From positions 1 through 64,000 of the forward strand of contig JAQVHQ010000010.1 in the NCBI GenBank assembly GCA_028696165.1: a stretch of 64,000 bases of DNA, read 5' to 3'. This document shows positions 45,113 through 54,433 of this stretch, piece after piece. The stretch is from Lachnospiraceae bacterium (GTDB taxonomy: Bacteria; Bacillota; Clostridia; Lachnospirales; Lachnospiraceae). Each line of letters begins with the position of its first letter. Positions within the stretch are counted from its first letter, which is position 1. The position numbers were made by a program, and so were the translations under genes. The notes beneath the pieces were generated by a model, which did no database searches, was not told where the DNA came from, and was given only the letters and a program-made list of their open reading frames with translations.

Positions 45113-46093
45113 TTACTTGTCCTCTGTGCCCTTATATTCCGGAAAATTTTCTATAAGGTAAGCTTTCCAGTCAAATACTGCCTCTACCGCTGCAATAGCA
45201 ACTTCCACCATATCCGGTGTCGGCTCATTAGTACTTAACTTCTGCAGTGCCATACCCGGCTTACTTAAGGTGCATACAACTTTGTTGTCACTGTTTCCTG
45301 CCAGTCGGATAAATTCAAAAGAAACTCCGGCAATAAGCGGCATCAGAAGCAGGCGAATCAACACCTTCAGCCACATGGTATGTACTGGTACAATTGCAAA
45401 GAATCCCAGGAAAAATATAATACTTACAATCATAACTATAAATAGAAAGCTGGTACCACAGCGCTTATGCAGACGAGAGCTCTTCATAACATTCTCAACA
45501 TTCAACTCCATGCCGTGTTCAATGCAGTTGATGCACTTATGTTCCGCTCCATGATACATAAATACCCTCTGAATATCTTTCATCTTGGAAATCAGATACA
45601 TATATGCCAGAAAAATCGCAATTCGGATAAATGCCTCCACAACCGTGACTCCTGTCTCTTTTACTCCAACTAATTTCAACAGACTGGCGATCAAATAAGG
45701 AAGCAGGATAAACAGACCCACAGACAATGCCACAGAAATCACAACGGTAAATCCCATAAGCAGATTGTATTCTTTCTCATCTTTTTTGTCCTTCTTCGCC
45801 TGTTCCTCGGGAGATAATTCTTTCACTTCTTTTCCTGATTCTTCCTCATCTTCTATAAAAGATGCAGAATACATCAGACACTTCATCCCTACAACAAGAG
45901 AATCCACAAAGCTGAATACGCCTCGCAGCAGTGGTATCTTTGATGCCCCTTTCCAGGGGATAACACTTTTATAAGGTTCAACTTTCACTTCAATTTCCTG
46001 GTCAGGCTTACGTACGGCGATGGCATATTCGTCTTTATGACGCATCATAATACCTTCCATCACTGCCTGGCCGCCAATGTTTGATGATTTCAT
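45113..46093 (-). CDS. DUF1385 family membrane protein
   Basis: A 326-residue membrane protein of the DUF1385 (YqhQ-like) family of unknown function. GGQAVMEGIMMR at the N terminus and YHGAEHKCINCIE near 175 are family segments. Transmembrane helices are predicted around 113-135, 152-165, 217-240 and 245-260; a charged region lies near 80-105. Its place between rpmE and prmC is typical of Clostridia. Confidence 0.9.
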   Translation of the reverse strand: MKSSNIGGQAVMEGIMMRHKDEYAIAVRKPDQEIEVKVEPYKSVIPWKGASKIPLLRGVFSFVDSLVVGMKCLMYSASFIEDEEESGKEVKELSPEEQAKKDKKDEKEYNLLMGFTVVISVALSVGLFILLPYLIASLLKLVGVKETGVTVVEAFIRIAIFLAYMYLISKMKDIQRVFMYHGAEHKCINCIEHGMELNVENVMKSSRLHKRCGTSFLFIVMIVSIIFFLGFFAIVPVHTMWLKVLIRLLLMPLIAGVSFEFIRLAGNSDNKVVCTLSKPGMALQKLSTNEPTPDMVEVAIAAVEAVFDWKAYLIENFPEYKGTEDK

Positions 46094-46171
46094 TAATCCT
46101 CCATTCTGCTTTTATCAAGACACCATTATAAGTCTTATCTTCTTTCAGGATAAAAACAGATTCTATATAGT

Positions 46172-46202
46172 AAAAAAGGTTGAGATTCACCGACCTCAAC
46201 CT
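46172..46202 (-). terminator. rpmE terminator
   Basis: Arms AGGTTGAG (46177-46184) and CTCAACCT (46195-46202) form an 8-bp stem. The minus strand continues with six U. It lies 21 bases past the rpmE stop. Confidence 0.88.
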
Positions 46203-46222
46203 GGTTTACATTCTTATTTAGA

Positions 46223-46429
46223 TTATTTTGCGTCCATTCCGTATTTCTTATTGAACTTATCAATACGTCCACGAGCCTGAGCAGCTTTCTGCTGACCTGT
46301 GTAGAATGGATGACATTTTGAACAGATTTCTACGTGGATATCTTTCTTTGTAGAACCAGTTACGAATGTGTTTCCACAGTTGCAAGTTACAGTTGCCTGA
46401 TGATATTCTGGATGGATTCCTTCTCTCAT
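46223..46429 (-). CDS. rpmE: 50S ribosomal protein L31
   Basis: A 68-residue ribosomal protein. The zinc-type pairs are visible: CNCG near residues 16-19 and CSKC near 36-39, so it is the zinc-containing form. HPFYTGQQK is the family hallmark. It has GAGGTG upstream, a -10 box TACAAT about 30 bases ahead of the start, and its own terminator, so it can be expressed separately from rho. Confidence 0.95.
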   Translation of the reverse strand: MREGIHPEYHQATVTCNCGNTFVTGSTKKDIHVEICSKCHPFYTGQQKAAQARGRIDKFNKKYGMDAK

Positions 46430-46593
46430 TATTTTTCACCTCTTCAATGTTTTTTTATCTATTGTAGCCATTCTGCCGTTTAAAAGCACCTGAATCAGGG
46501 CTATAATTTGAAATCGCTACTAATTTATTTACTATTTATCATATTTTAAACAGCTTTAAAATTGTATCATACTATTTTTTAAAATGCAAGCCT

Positions 46594-48054
46594 TTATATG
46601 AATTTCTTTTTGATATTTGCAACCACTTCCCTGTTATCTGCAGTACGGGCAAAGATGTTTAAGATATTCTCCACAGCATCTTCTGCCTTCATACCATTTA
46701 GAGCCTTGCGCATAGAATATACTGCTTCCTGCTCTTCTTTTGATAACAAAAGGTCTTCTCTTCGAGTTCCAGAACGCTGGATATCTATAGCCGGGAATAC
46801 ACGACGTTCCTGCAGCTTACGGTCAAGGATTAATTCCATATTACCGGTTCCTTTGAATTCCTCATATACTACATCATCCATCTTGCTTCCGGTATCTACC
46901 AATGCTGTGGCAAGGATTGTCAGGCTTCCGCCTTCTCTCATATTACGGGCAGCTCCGAAGAAACGTTTTGGCATATGGAGTGCTGCCGGATCCAAACCAC
47001 CTGATAAAGTTCTTCCACTCGGCGGAACAGTCAGATTGTATGCCCTTGCCAGACGGGTAATGCTGTCTAAGAGAATTGTTACATCTTTCTTATGTTCTAC
47101 CAGACGTTTTGCGCGCTCAATAACCATTTCGGATACTCTCTTATGGTGTTCCGGCAATTCATCGAAAGTAGAATAGATAACTTCCACATTCGGACCTACA
47201 ATTGCTTCTTTCATATCTGTTACTTCTTCCGGACGTTCATCAATTAATAAAATAATCAGATGCATATCCGGACTGTTTTTCAAGATAGACTTGGCAACAT
47301 CTTTAAGAAGTGTTGTCTTACCTGCTTTTGGTGGTGATACGATCATACCACGCTGACCTTTACCAATAGGGCTGACTAAATCTACAATACGCATGGCAGT
47401 ACTTCCACCCTGTCGTTCCAGGCGAATACGCTCCTCTGGGAAGATTGGTGTCATATTCTCGAAATTGCAGCGTTTCGCACACTCACTTGGACGCAGTCCA
47501 TTGATAGTTGTGACATATAAAAGAGCACTAAATTTCTCACTCTGCGTCTTAACTCTGATATTCCCCTTTAAAATGTCTCCGGTTTTAAGATTAAAGCGGC
47601 GAATCTGAGATGGTGAAACATAGACATCATTCTCTCCCGGAAGATAATTTTCACTTCGAATAAATCCATATCCATCTGGAAGCACTTCCAAAATGCCATT
47701 GGCAACTTGTCCACTGTCTAATTCAGAACTTTCCAGCTTCGATTCTGTATTATCATTTTCTCTTTCCGCATGCTTTTCTTCTGTGTCCTGATTGCTTTTT
47801 GGTGCAGCATTGGTAACTTTATGTTCATAAGTACGTTTTTCTGTGTTTTTTACCATATTTGGTTTTGCCATTCTTCTTTCTGTTTTTGATTCCGTTGATT
47901 TTTCTTCCGTTACTCCCGCATTCTCTGCCTGGTCTCTTTCCAGCATTGCATCCACTAACACACTTTTTTTCATAGCGGTGGTGCCTTTAATGCCTCTGGA
48001 TTTTGCCAGTTCTCGAAGAACAGCTACCGATAACGATTCATATTTTTCACGCAT
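46594..48054 (-). CDS. rho: Transcription termination factor Rho
   Basis: A 486-residue hexameric RNA helicase that stops transcription at Rho-dependent sites. It has an N-terminal SAP-like domain (about 1-40), a charged insert (about 45-115) longer than in E. coli Rho, an OSB-fold RNA-binding domain ([14 protein letters not shown] near 123), Walker [10 protein letters not shown], Walker [11 protein letters not shown] and the R-loop region with LARAYN. The charged insert is common in Clostridia and can change target choice. AAAAGGAGA precedes the start. Confidence 0.96.
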   Translation of the reverse strand: MREKYESLSVAVLRELAKSRGIKGTTAMKKSVLVDAMLERDQAENAGVTEEKSTESKTERRMAKPNMVKNTEKRTYEHKVTNAAPKSNQDTEEKHAERENDNTESKLESSELDSGQVANGILEVLPDGYGFIRSENYLPGENDVYVSPSQIRRFNLKTGDILKGNIRVKTQSEKFSALLYVTTINGLRPSECAKRCNFENMTPIFPEERIRLERQGGSTAMRIVDLVSPIGKGQRGMIVSPPKAGKTTLLKDVAKSILKNSPDMHLIILLIDERPEEVTDMKEAIVGPNVEVIYSTFDELPEHHKRVSEMVIERAKRLVEHKKDVTILLDSITRLARAYNLTVPPSGRTLSGGLDPAALHMPKRFFGAARNMREGGSLTILATALVDTGSKMDDVVYEEFKGTGNMELILDRKLQERRVFPAIDIQRSGTRREDLLLSKEEQEAVYSMRKALNGMKAEDAVENILNIFARTADNREVVANIKKKFI

Positions 48055-48133
48055 ATTTTCTCCTTTTTACATTTTCACTTCTATCAATGGGTTAGATGTC
48101 TGAACCAGACCAGATTACAGAAATGGAGAATAC

Positions 48134-48167
48134 AGGGGAAGAAAGGTTTCTGATGTGTTCTTCCCCT
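48134..48167. repeat. 10-bp perfect inverted repeat upstream of rho
   Basis: AGGGGAAGAA (48134-48143) and TTCTTCCCCT (48158-48167) around a 14-base loop, between the SEC-C gene stop and the rho start. On the minus strand it has no U run, so it is more likely a leader element or weak terminator for the SEC-C gene than a strong terminator. Rho synthesis is often self-regulated through its leader. Confidence 0.5.
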
Positions 48168-48265
48168 ATTGACACACGAGTATATCCATATCCGGTGTCA
48201 TTTTTCCATAATTGTTTTGATTGTATTCCATTATCTTTTATTCGTATGTTTATTAATCTTAGTTA

Positions 48266-48775
48266 TTATCTGCCGCAGCAATATTTATATTTCTTACCGC
48301 TTCCGCAAGGACATGGATCATTGCGTCCTACTTTTTTAGTATTCACAACAGTTCCTGATTTTTTCTGTTCCAGATATAGTTCTTTTTTCTTCTCTGGAGT
48401 GAAGATGGTATCCCATGCAGGCAGCTCATATAACCAGTCTGCTTTTGCATCTACCATGTTTTTATATAATTTTTCTTTATCATAAGCAAGGCTTACTTCT
48501 GTATCAAAGTCCATGGTCTCGATTGGATTTGGAGTTACCAGACTGTCATTGATTCCATCTAAGAATCCTACCATAGTCATTGGTTCGATTTCATATTTTG
48601 CAGCCAGTTCAGTAACAGTACCTTTTACAATTTCCTCTGGATTTGCTAATAATTTTTCATAAATTCCTTTTTCAATATTAAAGTAAGAAGCCCAAAACTG
48701 CTGCAGTTTTCCTTTATCTGCACTCTGATCATATGCTGCTGCTCTCCACTGTTCTAAAATTGTCTTCTCTGCCAT
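48266..48775 (-). CDS. SEC-C motif protein
   Basis: A 169-residue protein whose C terminus [19 protein letters not shown] (about residues 150-168) is a SEC-C zinc motif, as at the end of SecA. The N-terminal 140 residues form an uncharacterised helical domain. The family's role is unknown. It has no close coupling to its neighbours. Confidence 0.8.
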   Translation of the reverse strand: MAEKTILEQWRAAAYDQSADKGKLQQFWASYFNIEKGIYEKLLANPEEIVKGTVTELAAKYEIEPMTMVGFLDGINDSLVTPNPIETMDFDTEVSLAYDKEKLYKNMVDAKADWLYELPAWDTIFTPEKKKELYLEQKKSGTVVNTKKVGRNDPCPCGSGKKYKYCCGR

Positions 48776-48863
48776 CTTTCTTTTACCTCTTTCTATGTTC
48801 TTTTCTTATGACCTTACAGGTCTATTACCAGCTCTGTATTTACAGTTCTGCATCTTCCGTTAA

Positions 48864-49643
48864 TTATCCTTCTGATATATAACGATTTAAAATTTCTTCA
48901 TAGGTGCCATCTTCTTTGATATGTTCCAAACCTGCATTGAACATATCTAAAAATTCCTGGTTTTCACCTTTTATTACAGCCAGTCCAAAGGACGAGCCTG
49001 CCACCTTCTCGCCTGCCATACGCAAACCATTTTCCTGTTTGATATCATATCCCAGTACGGGATAGTTTTCAATACACGCCGCTGTTTTCCCCGAACGGAC
49101 TGCCTCGTAGACATTCTCCGCTTCCGGATAGGGAATCACTTCAAACTTGTATTTGTCAGCAATACTTTCTGCATATTCTGCAGCCTGAGAATCTTTCAGT
49201 ACAGCAACTTTCTGACTGGCTAATTGCTCATATCCATTTATCTTCGTATCTGTACTTACAACACCCAAAGCAAGCCCAGATTCAAAATAAGGATTGGATA
49301 AATCAAACAATTCTGTCTTTTCCCCTGTAAGGGCGATACCTCCTATAGCGGCATCAGCTGCTCTATTCTCAAGTTCATCCAGTGACTGATTATATCCCAC
49401 ATAACTGATTTCATACTGAAATCCCTGATCCTCGGCAATTGCTTTTAAAAGATCCAAATCAAATCCAGTGTATTGACCTTCCTCATTCTGAAACTCAAAA
49501 GGAATGTAATTTGTGTCTGCTGCGATTTTGTAGACTTTATTTTGCAGATTGGTTCTGCTGTCTGCTCTTCAAGCACATGCGGTAGCCATGGCTGCCATGG
49601 TTCCTGCTATAAGTGCTATCTTTATTTTTTTATATGAATTCAC
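48864..49643 (-). pseudogene. Amino-acid ABC solute-binding protein gene, in-frame TGA at codon 25
   Basis: A 260-codon reading frame for a SBP_bac_3 family solute-binding lipoprotein. It starts at GTG 49643 with GAGAGGT eight bases upstream, has a lipoprotein-like signal (IALIAGTMAAMATAC) and then a TGA at 49569-49571 one codon past that cysteine. The rest is intact and continues in the same frame (KIAADTNYIPFEFQNEEGQ, FDLDLLKAIAEDQG). A single nonsense change explains everything. There is no permease or ATPase gene beside it; the transporter at 54843-57141 has its own binding protein. A sequencing error is possible. Confidence 0.85.
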
Positions 49644-49739
49644 AAAGCAAGACCTCTCTTTCTTTTTCATCTGCTTTCTAAATACCGTCTGATTATAGCA
49701 TATTCTTTTGATGGAGTCAAAAACTAGTATTTTATTCTT

Positions 49740-49967
49740 TTATTTTTTATTCTCGTCAAATATTCCCCATACTGCAATTCCAATTCCGATGAGAGAAACC
49801 GCAATAAAAATATACAGGGCAGGCAGAAGTCCATAATTAGAAAGCGTCCAGAACGAAGACAATCTTCCATCAACTGTCCAGTCATTCGCCATACTTCCGG
49901 CCAAAAGTATTGCGATAGAAATCATTCCAGTCAAAAACATTATTGATCCACAAAATACTTTTTTCAT
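49740..49967 (-). CDS. Small two-helix membrane protein
   Basis: A 75-residue protein with two transmembrane helices (about residues 5-25 and 45-68). The start at 49967 is eight bases after AAGGAGG. No family is recognised. It is a single-gene unit between the decayed binding-protein gene and the transposase remnant. Confidence 0.7.
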   Translation of the reverse strand: MKKVFCGSIMFLTGMISIAILLAGSMANDWTVDGRLSSFWTLSNYGLLPALYIFIAVSLIGIGIAVWGIFDENKK

Positions 49968-50285
49968 AATAAATACCTCCTTATTTGCCTTCATAACTTG
50001 TTAATCCGTATTTTACGTTCTTATATGTATTCTACCATATTTCCATTTTTCTTAATACGATTAAAAGTCTATATTTTATGTTTATTCATCTTGGAATTTC
50101 TGTTAAGAAACTTCACTTATCTGCGGGTGACATTTCCCATTTCTCATGTTATAATTCACTTTATATACTTAAATCTTTTTCTTTTTGAAATCCGGCAGAC
50201 TCTTGCCAATTTTTCTACTTATTTAACTTTATTATTTTCTTTATGCAAAGGTGGTGATGCCTATGATTGTTCCCCTTTTTAATAA
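49968..50285. other. AT-rich intergenic stretch, no gene
   Basis: No gene is supported. A ribosome-like AAAGGTGGTG at about 50247-50256 is followed by a 13-codon frame only, which I do not call. The right end merges with the truncated transposase remnant. Confidence 0.6.
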
Positions 50286-50846
50286 TTCATTTCTATAATC
50301 ACATCTAAAATTCACAAAGTCTACACTATCGTCCTTATGGAACATAGTATAAGTAAATTTCATGATTTTCCTGATACCTATATCCATCGCGGTAAACAGA
50401 TATTTGACTCAGGGATTTCAATGGATATGCTTCAGGAATATATCTATATTTCTCTTGATATTTTCAAGGATTTAATTGATTGTCCACAGAATGAATTAGA
50501 AGCCTGGCTTGCATTTCTTGCCGCCGATACAATTCAGCAAGTGGATGCAGTTATTGAAAAATTTCCATACTTCAAAAATCTCAAGGATGATGTTATACTA
50601 TATGGAGAACATAATCCAAAGGAGGTGCTTGACTTGTATCTGGAAGGGATTGAAATTTTGGATCAAAATACGTACTTAACCGAAATCAGACAGAATCGTG
50701 AGAAACTAAAACAGAATGAAAAAGAGCTTTGTGATTTGAAAACCATGCTTGCAGAAAAAGATAGTACTCTCGCTGCTAAAGATAGTGCTCTCGCTGCTAA
50801 AGAAGCGGAGATTGCCAAGTTAAAAGCGCTTTTAGAAAACAAATAA
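50286..50846 (+). pseudogene. 5'-truncated PD-(D/E)XK nuclease family transposase remnant
   Basis: The C-terminal part of a Rpn/PD-(D/E)XK nuclease family transposase. The family text is visible from before the first ATG (KVYTIVLMEHS, at about 50316 on), then FPDTYIH, MLQEYIYISLDIF, NELEAWLAFLAAD and VLDLYLEGIEILD, and ends in a coiled coil with repeated AAKDSALAAKEAE units. The frame is closed by a stop at 50283-50285 and the N-terminal nuclease residues are missing, so it cannot be functional. The ATG at 50337 has no ribosome site. I see no terminal repeats. Confidence 0.8.
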
Positions 50847-50923
50847 TATTTATCTGTATAACACACTAATAAAGAGGAATACTAACATTAAACAAAAGAA
50901 AAATTAGTAATACTATCCTCCCC

Positions 50924-50973
50924 TTAAAAAACAGTCAGGGAAATCTGCAAAATGCACGATTTCCCTGACTGTT
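50924..50973 (-). terminator. Terminator of purH
   Basis: Perfect 16-bp arms at 50930-50945 and 50958-50973. The minus strand then has six U. It follows the purH stop by about 7 bases. Confidence 0.92.
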
Positions 50974-50979
50974 GCTATT

Positions 50980-52158
50980 TTAGTGATGGAATAAACGAAT
51001 TCCTGTAAATGCCATAACCATATTGTATTTATTACATGTATCAATAACCAGGTCATCCCTTACAGAGCCGCCTGGCTGAGCGATATACTCAACGCCGCTC
51101 TTATAAGCACGTTCGATATTGTCACTGAATGGGAAGAATGCATCGGATCCTAATGTTACACCCTTCATCTGATCTAACCATTCTCTCTTTTCTTTCTCAG
51201 TAAAGACTTCCGGTTTTTCTTTGAATACTTTCTGCCATGCACCTTCTGCAAGTACATCCATATATTCTGCTCCGATATATACATCGATAGCATTGTCGCG
51301 GTCTGCACGACGAATATTATCTACAAATGGCAGATTCAATACTTTAGGACACTGACGAAGGAACCAGTTATCAGCTTTCTGTCCTGCGAGTCTGGTACAA
51401 TGTACACGTGACTGCTGTCCTGCACCTACTCCGATTGCCTGTCCATCTTTTACGAAACATACCGAATTGGACTGTGTATATTTTAAGGTAATCAGTGATA
51501 CCAGTAAATCTCTCTTTGCAGCTTCTGTCAGATTCTTGTTTTCTGTTACAACATTTGCCAGTAATTCATCATTCATGGCAAGTTCATTTCTTCCCTGCTC
51601 AAAAGTGATTCCAAATACTTCTTTGTGCTCGATTGGAGCTGGTACGTATTCAGGATCAATTTTAATTACATTGTAATTTCCGTTTTTCTTAGCTTTTAAG
51701 ATTTCCAATGCTTCTTTTGTATATCCCGGAGCTATCACACCGTCTGATACTTCTCTCTTAATAATAGAAGCCGTATCTTTGTCACATTCATCAGATAATG
51801 CAATGAAGTCTCCGAATGATGACATTCTGTCAGCGCCTCTGGCTCTTGCATACGCACAAGCCAATGGTGATAATTCACCCATATCATCTACCCAGTAAAT
51901 CTTTGCAAGTGTCTCATCTAATGGAAGGCCTACTGCTGCTCCTGCCGGAGATACATGTTTGAAAGATGTAGCTGCAGGAAGTCCTGTTGCCTTCTTTAAT
52001 TCTCTTACTAACTGCCATCCGTTAAAAGCATCCAGGAAATTAATATATCCCGGTCTTCCGCTTAATACTTCGATTGGAAGTTCACGTCCGTCTGCGACAT
52101 AAATCTGAGATGGTTTCTGGTTTGGGTTACATCCATATTTCAATTCTAATTCTTTCAT
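50980..52158 (-). CDS. purH: AICAR formyltransferase, stand-alone domain
   Basis: A 392-residue phosphoribosylaminoimidazolecarboxamide formyltransferase catalysing the penultimate step of IMP synthesis. It corresponds to the AICARFT half of bifunctional PurH: KYGCNPNQKPSQ at the start, the SFKHVSPAGAA site (Lys-His pair near residues 67-68), KYTQSNSVCFVKDGQAIGVGAGQQSR and SDAFFPFSDN near 340. The IMP cyclohydrolase half is absent, and its job is done by the purO product encoded 54 bases upstream. The pair is under the ZTP riboswitch. Confidence 0.94.
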   Translation of the reverse strand: MKELELKYGCNPNQKPSQIYVADGRELPIEVLSGRPGYINFLDAFNGWQLVRELKKATGLPAATSFKHVSPAGAAVGLPLDETLAKIYWVDDMGELSPLACAYARARGADRMSSFGDFIALSDECDKDTASIIKREVSDGVIAPGYTKEALEILKAKKNGNYNVIKIDPEYVPAPIEHKEVFGITFEQGRNELAMNDELLANVVTENKNLTEAAKRDLLVSLITLKYTQSNSVCFVKDGQAIGVGAGQQSRVHCTRLAGQKADNWFLRQCPKVLNLPFVDNIRRADRDNAIDVYIGAEYMDVLAEGAWQKVFKEKPEVFTEKEKREWLDQMKGVTLGSDAFFPFSDNIERAYKSGVEYIAQPGGSVRDDLVIDTCNKYNMVMAFTGIRLFHH

Positions 52159-52212
52159 CTTATTTGTTCCTCCTATTTGCTTTCCTACTCTGCATTCACT
52201 CTGGTTACAAAC

Positions 52213-52926
52213 TTATTTGTTCTTGTTTACGATTCTGGTTTCATATAACCCAGTGGCGATGTCAATATAGCGTACAAATAAAGATACTTTGTTGTCTGGA
52301 TTCAGGTTTGTCCATACCATGTCAGTAAAGGTATCAATATCACCTTCGATACCTACCCAGGTCGGTTCTCCTTCAAAGCTTGGAAGTGGATTACCATCAC
52401 ACATATATGTATGGATGAAATGTCCCTCTCCTGCCGGAGCATTTTCATAAGTAAAAGTATAACGGTTGCAGGAATCCGGATTGCCATTGTTGCTCTTTAA
52501 GATAGACATAGCATACTGGAAAGTTCCTCTTTTTACTTCCATCAATCCTGAAATACGAGGTGTATAGTTTGGTGCATCTGGCTCGAATTCACGGCAGCGT
52601 AGAGATTCTTCGAATGTCTGCCCCTGTTTCATGCCATCATATATAGTGTCCGTCTGGTCACCATTGGTTACGATGGTCTTTTTATCTAATACACGAACTG
52701 GTGCATAGATAATCAGACTTGGGTCTGTGAGTTTTGAAGGGTCAAATGCCTGTGTGCGGATGCCTTCTCCTTCTTCCACGAATACACGGTTACGACTGTT
52801 CTCGCTGCGTCCCATGATGAAGTAAGCGGTTACTGCTTTTGTTCCATCCTGAGAAGTTCCGATGACGATTCCACGTCCCGGGTACGCGTTCTGGCTTAGT
52901 TCCTGTGCTAAAGACTGCATTTTCAT
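52213..52926 (-). CDS. purO: IMP cyclohydrolase, PurO-type
   Basis: A 237-residue IMP cyclohydrolase of the archaeal-type PurO (IMP_cyclohyd) family, closing the ring of FAICAR to IMP. AYPGRGIVIGTSQDG near 14-28, TAYFIMGRSENSRNRVF near 33-49, EFEPDAPNYTPRISGL near 111 and the late EPTWVGIEGD segment are seen. AAGGAG lies eight bases before the start. The unit purO-purH replaces the usual bifunctional PurH, with the ZTP riboswitch in its leader. Confidence 0.92.
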   Translation of the reverse strand: MKMQSLAQELSQNAYPGRGIVIGTSQDGTKAVTAYFIMGRSENSRNRVFVEEGEGIRTQAFDPSKLTDPSLIIYAPVRVLDKKTIVTNGDQTDTIYDGMKQGQTFEESLRCREFEPDAPNYTPRISGLMEVKRGTFQYAMSILKSNNGNPDSCNRYTFTYENAPAGEGHFIHTYMCDGNPLPSFEGEPTWVGIEGDIDTFTDMVWTNLNPDNKVSLFVRYIDIATGLYETRIVNKNK

Positions 52927-53007
52927 GGTTTATTCTCCTTTTTCTTTTTAAAGTGCATGGTTTGCAGGGTTTTCCGGCCTGAAAATGGAATTTCTATTAA
53001 AGACGAG

Positions 53008-53050
53008 AAAAAGCCTGCAATCCGAGCTTCACTTATGCCCAGACGGTCGG
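53008..53050 (-). terminator. Expression-platform terminator of ZTP riboswitch
   Basis: On the minus strand GTCTG of the aptamer can pair with CAGGC (53013-53017) ahead of a U run of five (53008-53012). Forming this would consume aptamer bases, as expected for transcription control: ligand binding would hold the aptamer and allow read-through into purO. Confidence 0.6.
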
Positions 53051-53104
53051 CTTCTAGTTTCCTTATACTTCCTGTGGTCAATTCCACTTCCGTCAGTCGT
53101 ATAA
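53036..53104 (-). promoter_or_regulatory. ZTP (pfl) riboswitch
   Basis: The minus-strand leader of purO carries the pfl-motif pattern. P1 pairs TTATAC (53099-53104) with GTATAA; CGACTGACGG is followed by the hairpin GTGG-AATTGA-CCAC, and the conserved CCGACCGTCTGGGCA (53036-53050) closes the pseudoknot, in which GACGG of the first part can pair with CCGTC. The motif senses ZTP/ZMP, intermediates made when folate-dependent purine steps lag. The controlled genes, PurO and AICAR transformylase, are exactly those consuming that pool. Confidence 0.87.
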
Positions 53105-53112
53105 TTAATTTA

Positions 53113-53141
53113 AAGCTATCATGATTTGGGAGAAATGTCAA
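53113..53141 (-). promoter_or_regulatory. purO-purH promoter
   Basis: On the minus strand a perfect TTGACA (53136-53141) lies 17 bases from TAGCTT (53113-53118), a weak -10 box, and just upstream of the ZTP aptamer. Confidence 0.65.
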
Positions 53142-53145
53142 GTGG

Positions 53146-53186
53146 GAGATTTTTTGGTGGAACACGAGATTTTTTGGTGGGAACAC
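53146..53186 (-). repeat. Tandem 20/21-bp direct repeat upstream of purO promoter
   Basis: Two copies of GAGATTTTTTGGTGG followed by AACAC or GAACAC (53146-53165 and 53166-53186) lie directly upstream of the -35 box. The unit is about two helical turns, so bound proteins or bent A tracts would sit on the same face. I do not recognise a known PurR box. Confidence 0.75.
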
Positions 53187-53281
53187 CGCCTGCTCCCTGC
53201 CCCTGGGGTTCTAACGCGGAAGGCAATGGGGAGGAAAAGAATGCTTTAACGCCTTTTATTATAGAACTGTACTTATTTTAA

Positions 53282-54433
53282 CTACATTTGCTTTGTGTCT
53301 TCTTTGAGCTCTGTATCTTCATTGTTATCAGTATTTGTATCGCTTGCCGGTTGTGTTTTTGTGTCCACATTGGTTTTCGAGTCTGGTTTTGATTCCAGCG
53401 TTGAGTGATATGGATTTTCTGCCTTTTGATTTTTCTTTTTTATTATTGTTTTGATTATTTTTTTGATGATAAGTATCAATATTACTGCTACTGCCAGGAA
53501 TATCAGTATGGATGGAAGGCTGCTTAAGAACCAGAGTGTAAATTCTACTGCTCCTGTCTTTATTCCATAAAGATTGCTGGATAGTTTTTCTTTGAGACGG
53601 CTGCCGAAAGAACGGTCTTCGGTTTTGCTTTCTCTTTCTACTTCATTGACTCCCATATTTACAGTACTGTAGTCTATCTGGTTATCGTAGGTGCGCAGTT
53701 GCGATTCATAGGATTCTAACTGGTAGCGCACATCCGTCAGGCGAGACTGAATTGCTATGATATCATCGATAGTCTCCGCTTTTTCCAGCATAGACATTAA
53801 GGTTTCCTGTTCTTTTTTCAGTGATTTTATACGACTTTCCGTATCTACATAGTTTAATGTTACATCATCTACATTTTCACTCTTAGATGTAACACTTCCA
53901 TTTTCTTCTACAACAGTTACAAAGGCGGCCAGCTTATCTGCCGGAATTCTTATGGTATAATATGCATAACGATTCACATTGTAAGCAGCTGAGTTCCCGC
54001 TTATATCCGAATGTTCTATGTATCCCCCCAGCTCTTCCACTTTCTTTGTCATAGTATCAATAAATGTATCAAACTCTTTCGTCTCAACTTCCAGAGATTC
54101 CGTCTTTATTAATTTGCGGTCTTCTCCCTGTCCAACTTCCACACTTGCCGATTCAGAAGTAATGTCTCCGCCAGTTCCGCTGTCATCAACCGCATTGGAA
54201 TCATATTCTACAGATTCTTCCACACCATATTCCGACATAGCCTCTTGCGCATAATCTGCCGGCACCGAATCAGCTGTATCAGCAACTGCCATCTGCGTAG
54301 ATGCAGCCATAGAGCTTGTAGATTCTCCCTTCGCACCGCATCCTGCCACACTTCCCATAATTAAACTCACCAACAAAACTATCGAACCTGTTCTCATCCA
54401 TCTCTTGCTTATACATCCTTTTTTCCTCTTCAT
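53282..54433 (-). CDS. DUF4349 lipoprotein
   Basis: A 383-residue lipoprotein of the DUF4349 family. The signal ends in MGSVAGC (lipobox), followed by a Ser/Asp/Glu-rich linker. The DUF4349 domain runs from about 115, with KTESLEVETKEFDTF and IRIPADKLAAF, and a coiled coil (about 195-260). One transmembrane helix lies near 307-330, with a Lys-rich and hydrophilic tail inside. The family is uncharacterised. The start at 54433 is eight bases after AAGGAGG; an ATG earlier overlaps that site. Confidence 0.86.
   Translation of the reverse strand: MKRKKGCISKRWMRTGSIVLLVSLIMGSVAGCGAKGESTSSMAASTQMAVADTADSVPADYAQEAMSEYGVEESVEYDSNAVDDSGTGGDITSESASVEVGQGEDRKLIKTESLEVETKEFDTFIDTMTKKVEELGGYIEHSDISGNSAAYNVNRYAYYTIRIPADKLAAFVTVVEENGSVTSKSENVDDVTLNYVDTESRIKSLKKEQETLMSMLEKAETIDDIIAIQSRLTDVRYQLESYESQLRTYDNQIDYSTVNMGVNEVERESKTEDRSFGSRLKEKLSSNLYGIKTGAVEFTLWFLSSLPSILIFLAVAVILILIIKKIIKTIIKKKNQKAENPYHSTLESKPDSKTNVDTKTQPASDTNTDNNEDTELKEDTKQM

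Noticed and set aside
49569-49571. Selenocysteine at the in-frame TGA of the binding-protein gene
   Set aside because: The codon lies next to the lipoprotein cysteine, where catalysis is implausible, and no SECIS-like hairpin is visible right after it.
50247-50320. Type I toxin-like small gene after a strong ribosome site
   Set aside because: Only 13 codons before a stop, no transmembrane helix and no antisense RNA promoter recognised.
52923-53186. 87-codon open frame upstream of purO
   Set aside because: It overlaps the purO promoter, ZTP riboswitch and terminator; the sequence is explained by conserved RNA structure and it lacks a ribosome site.
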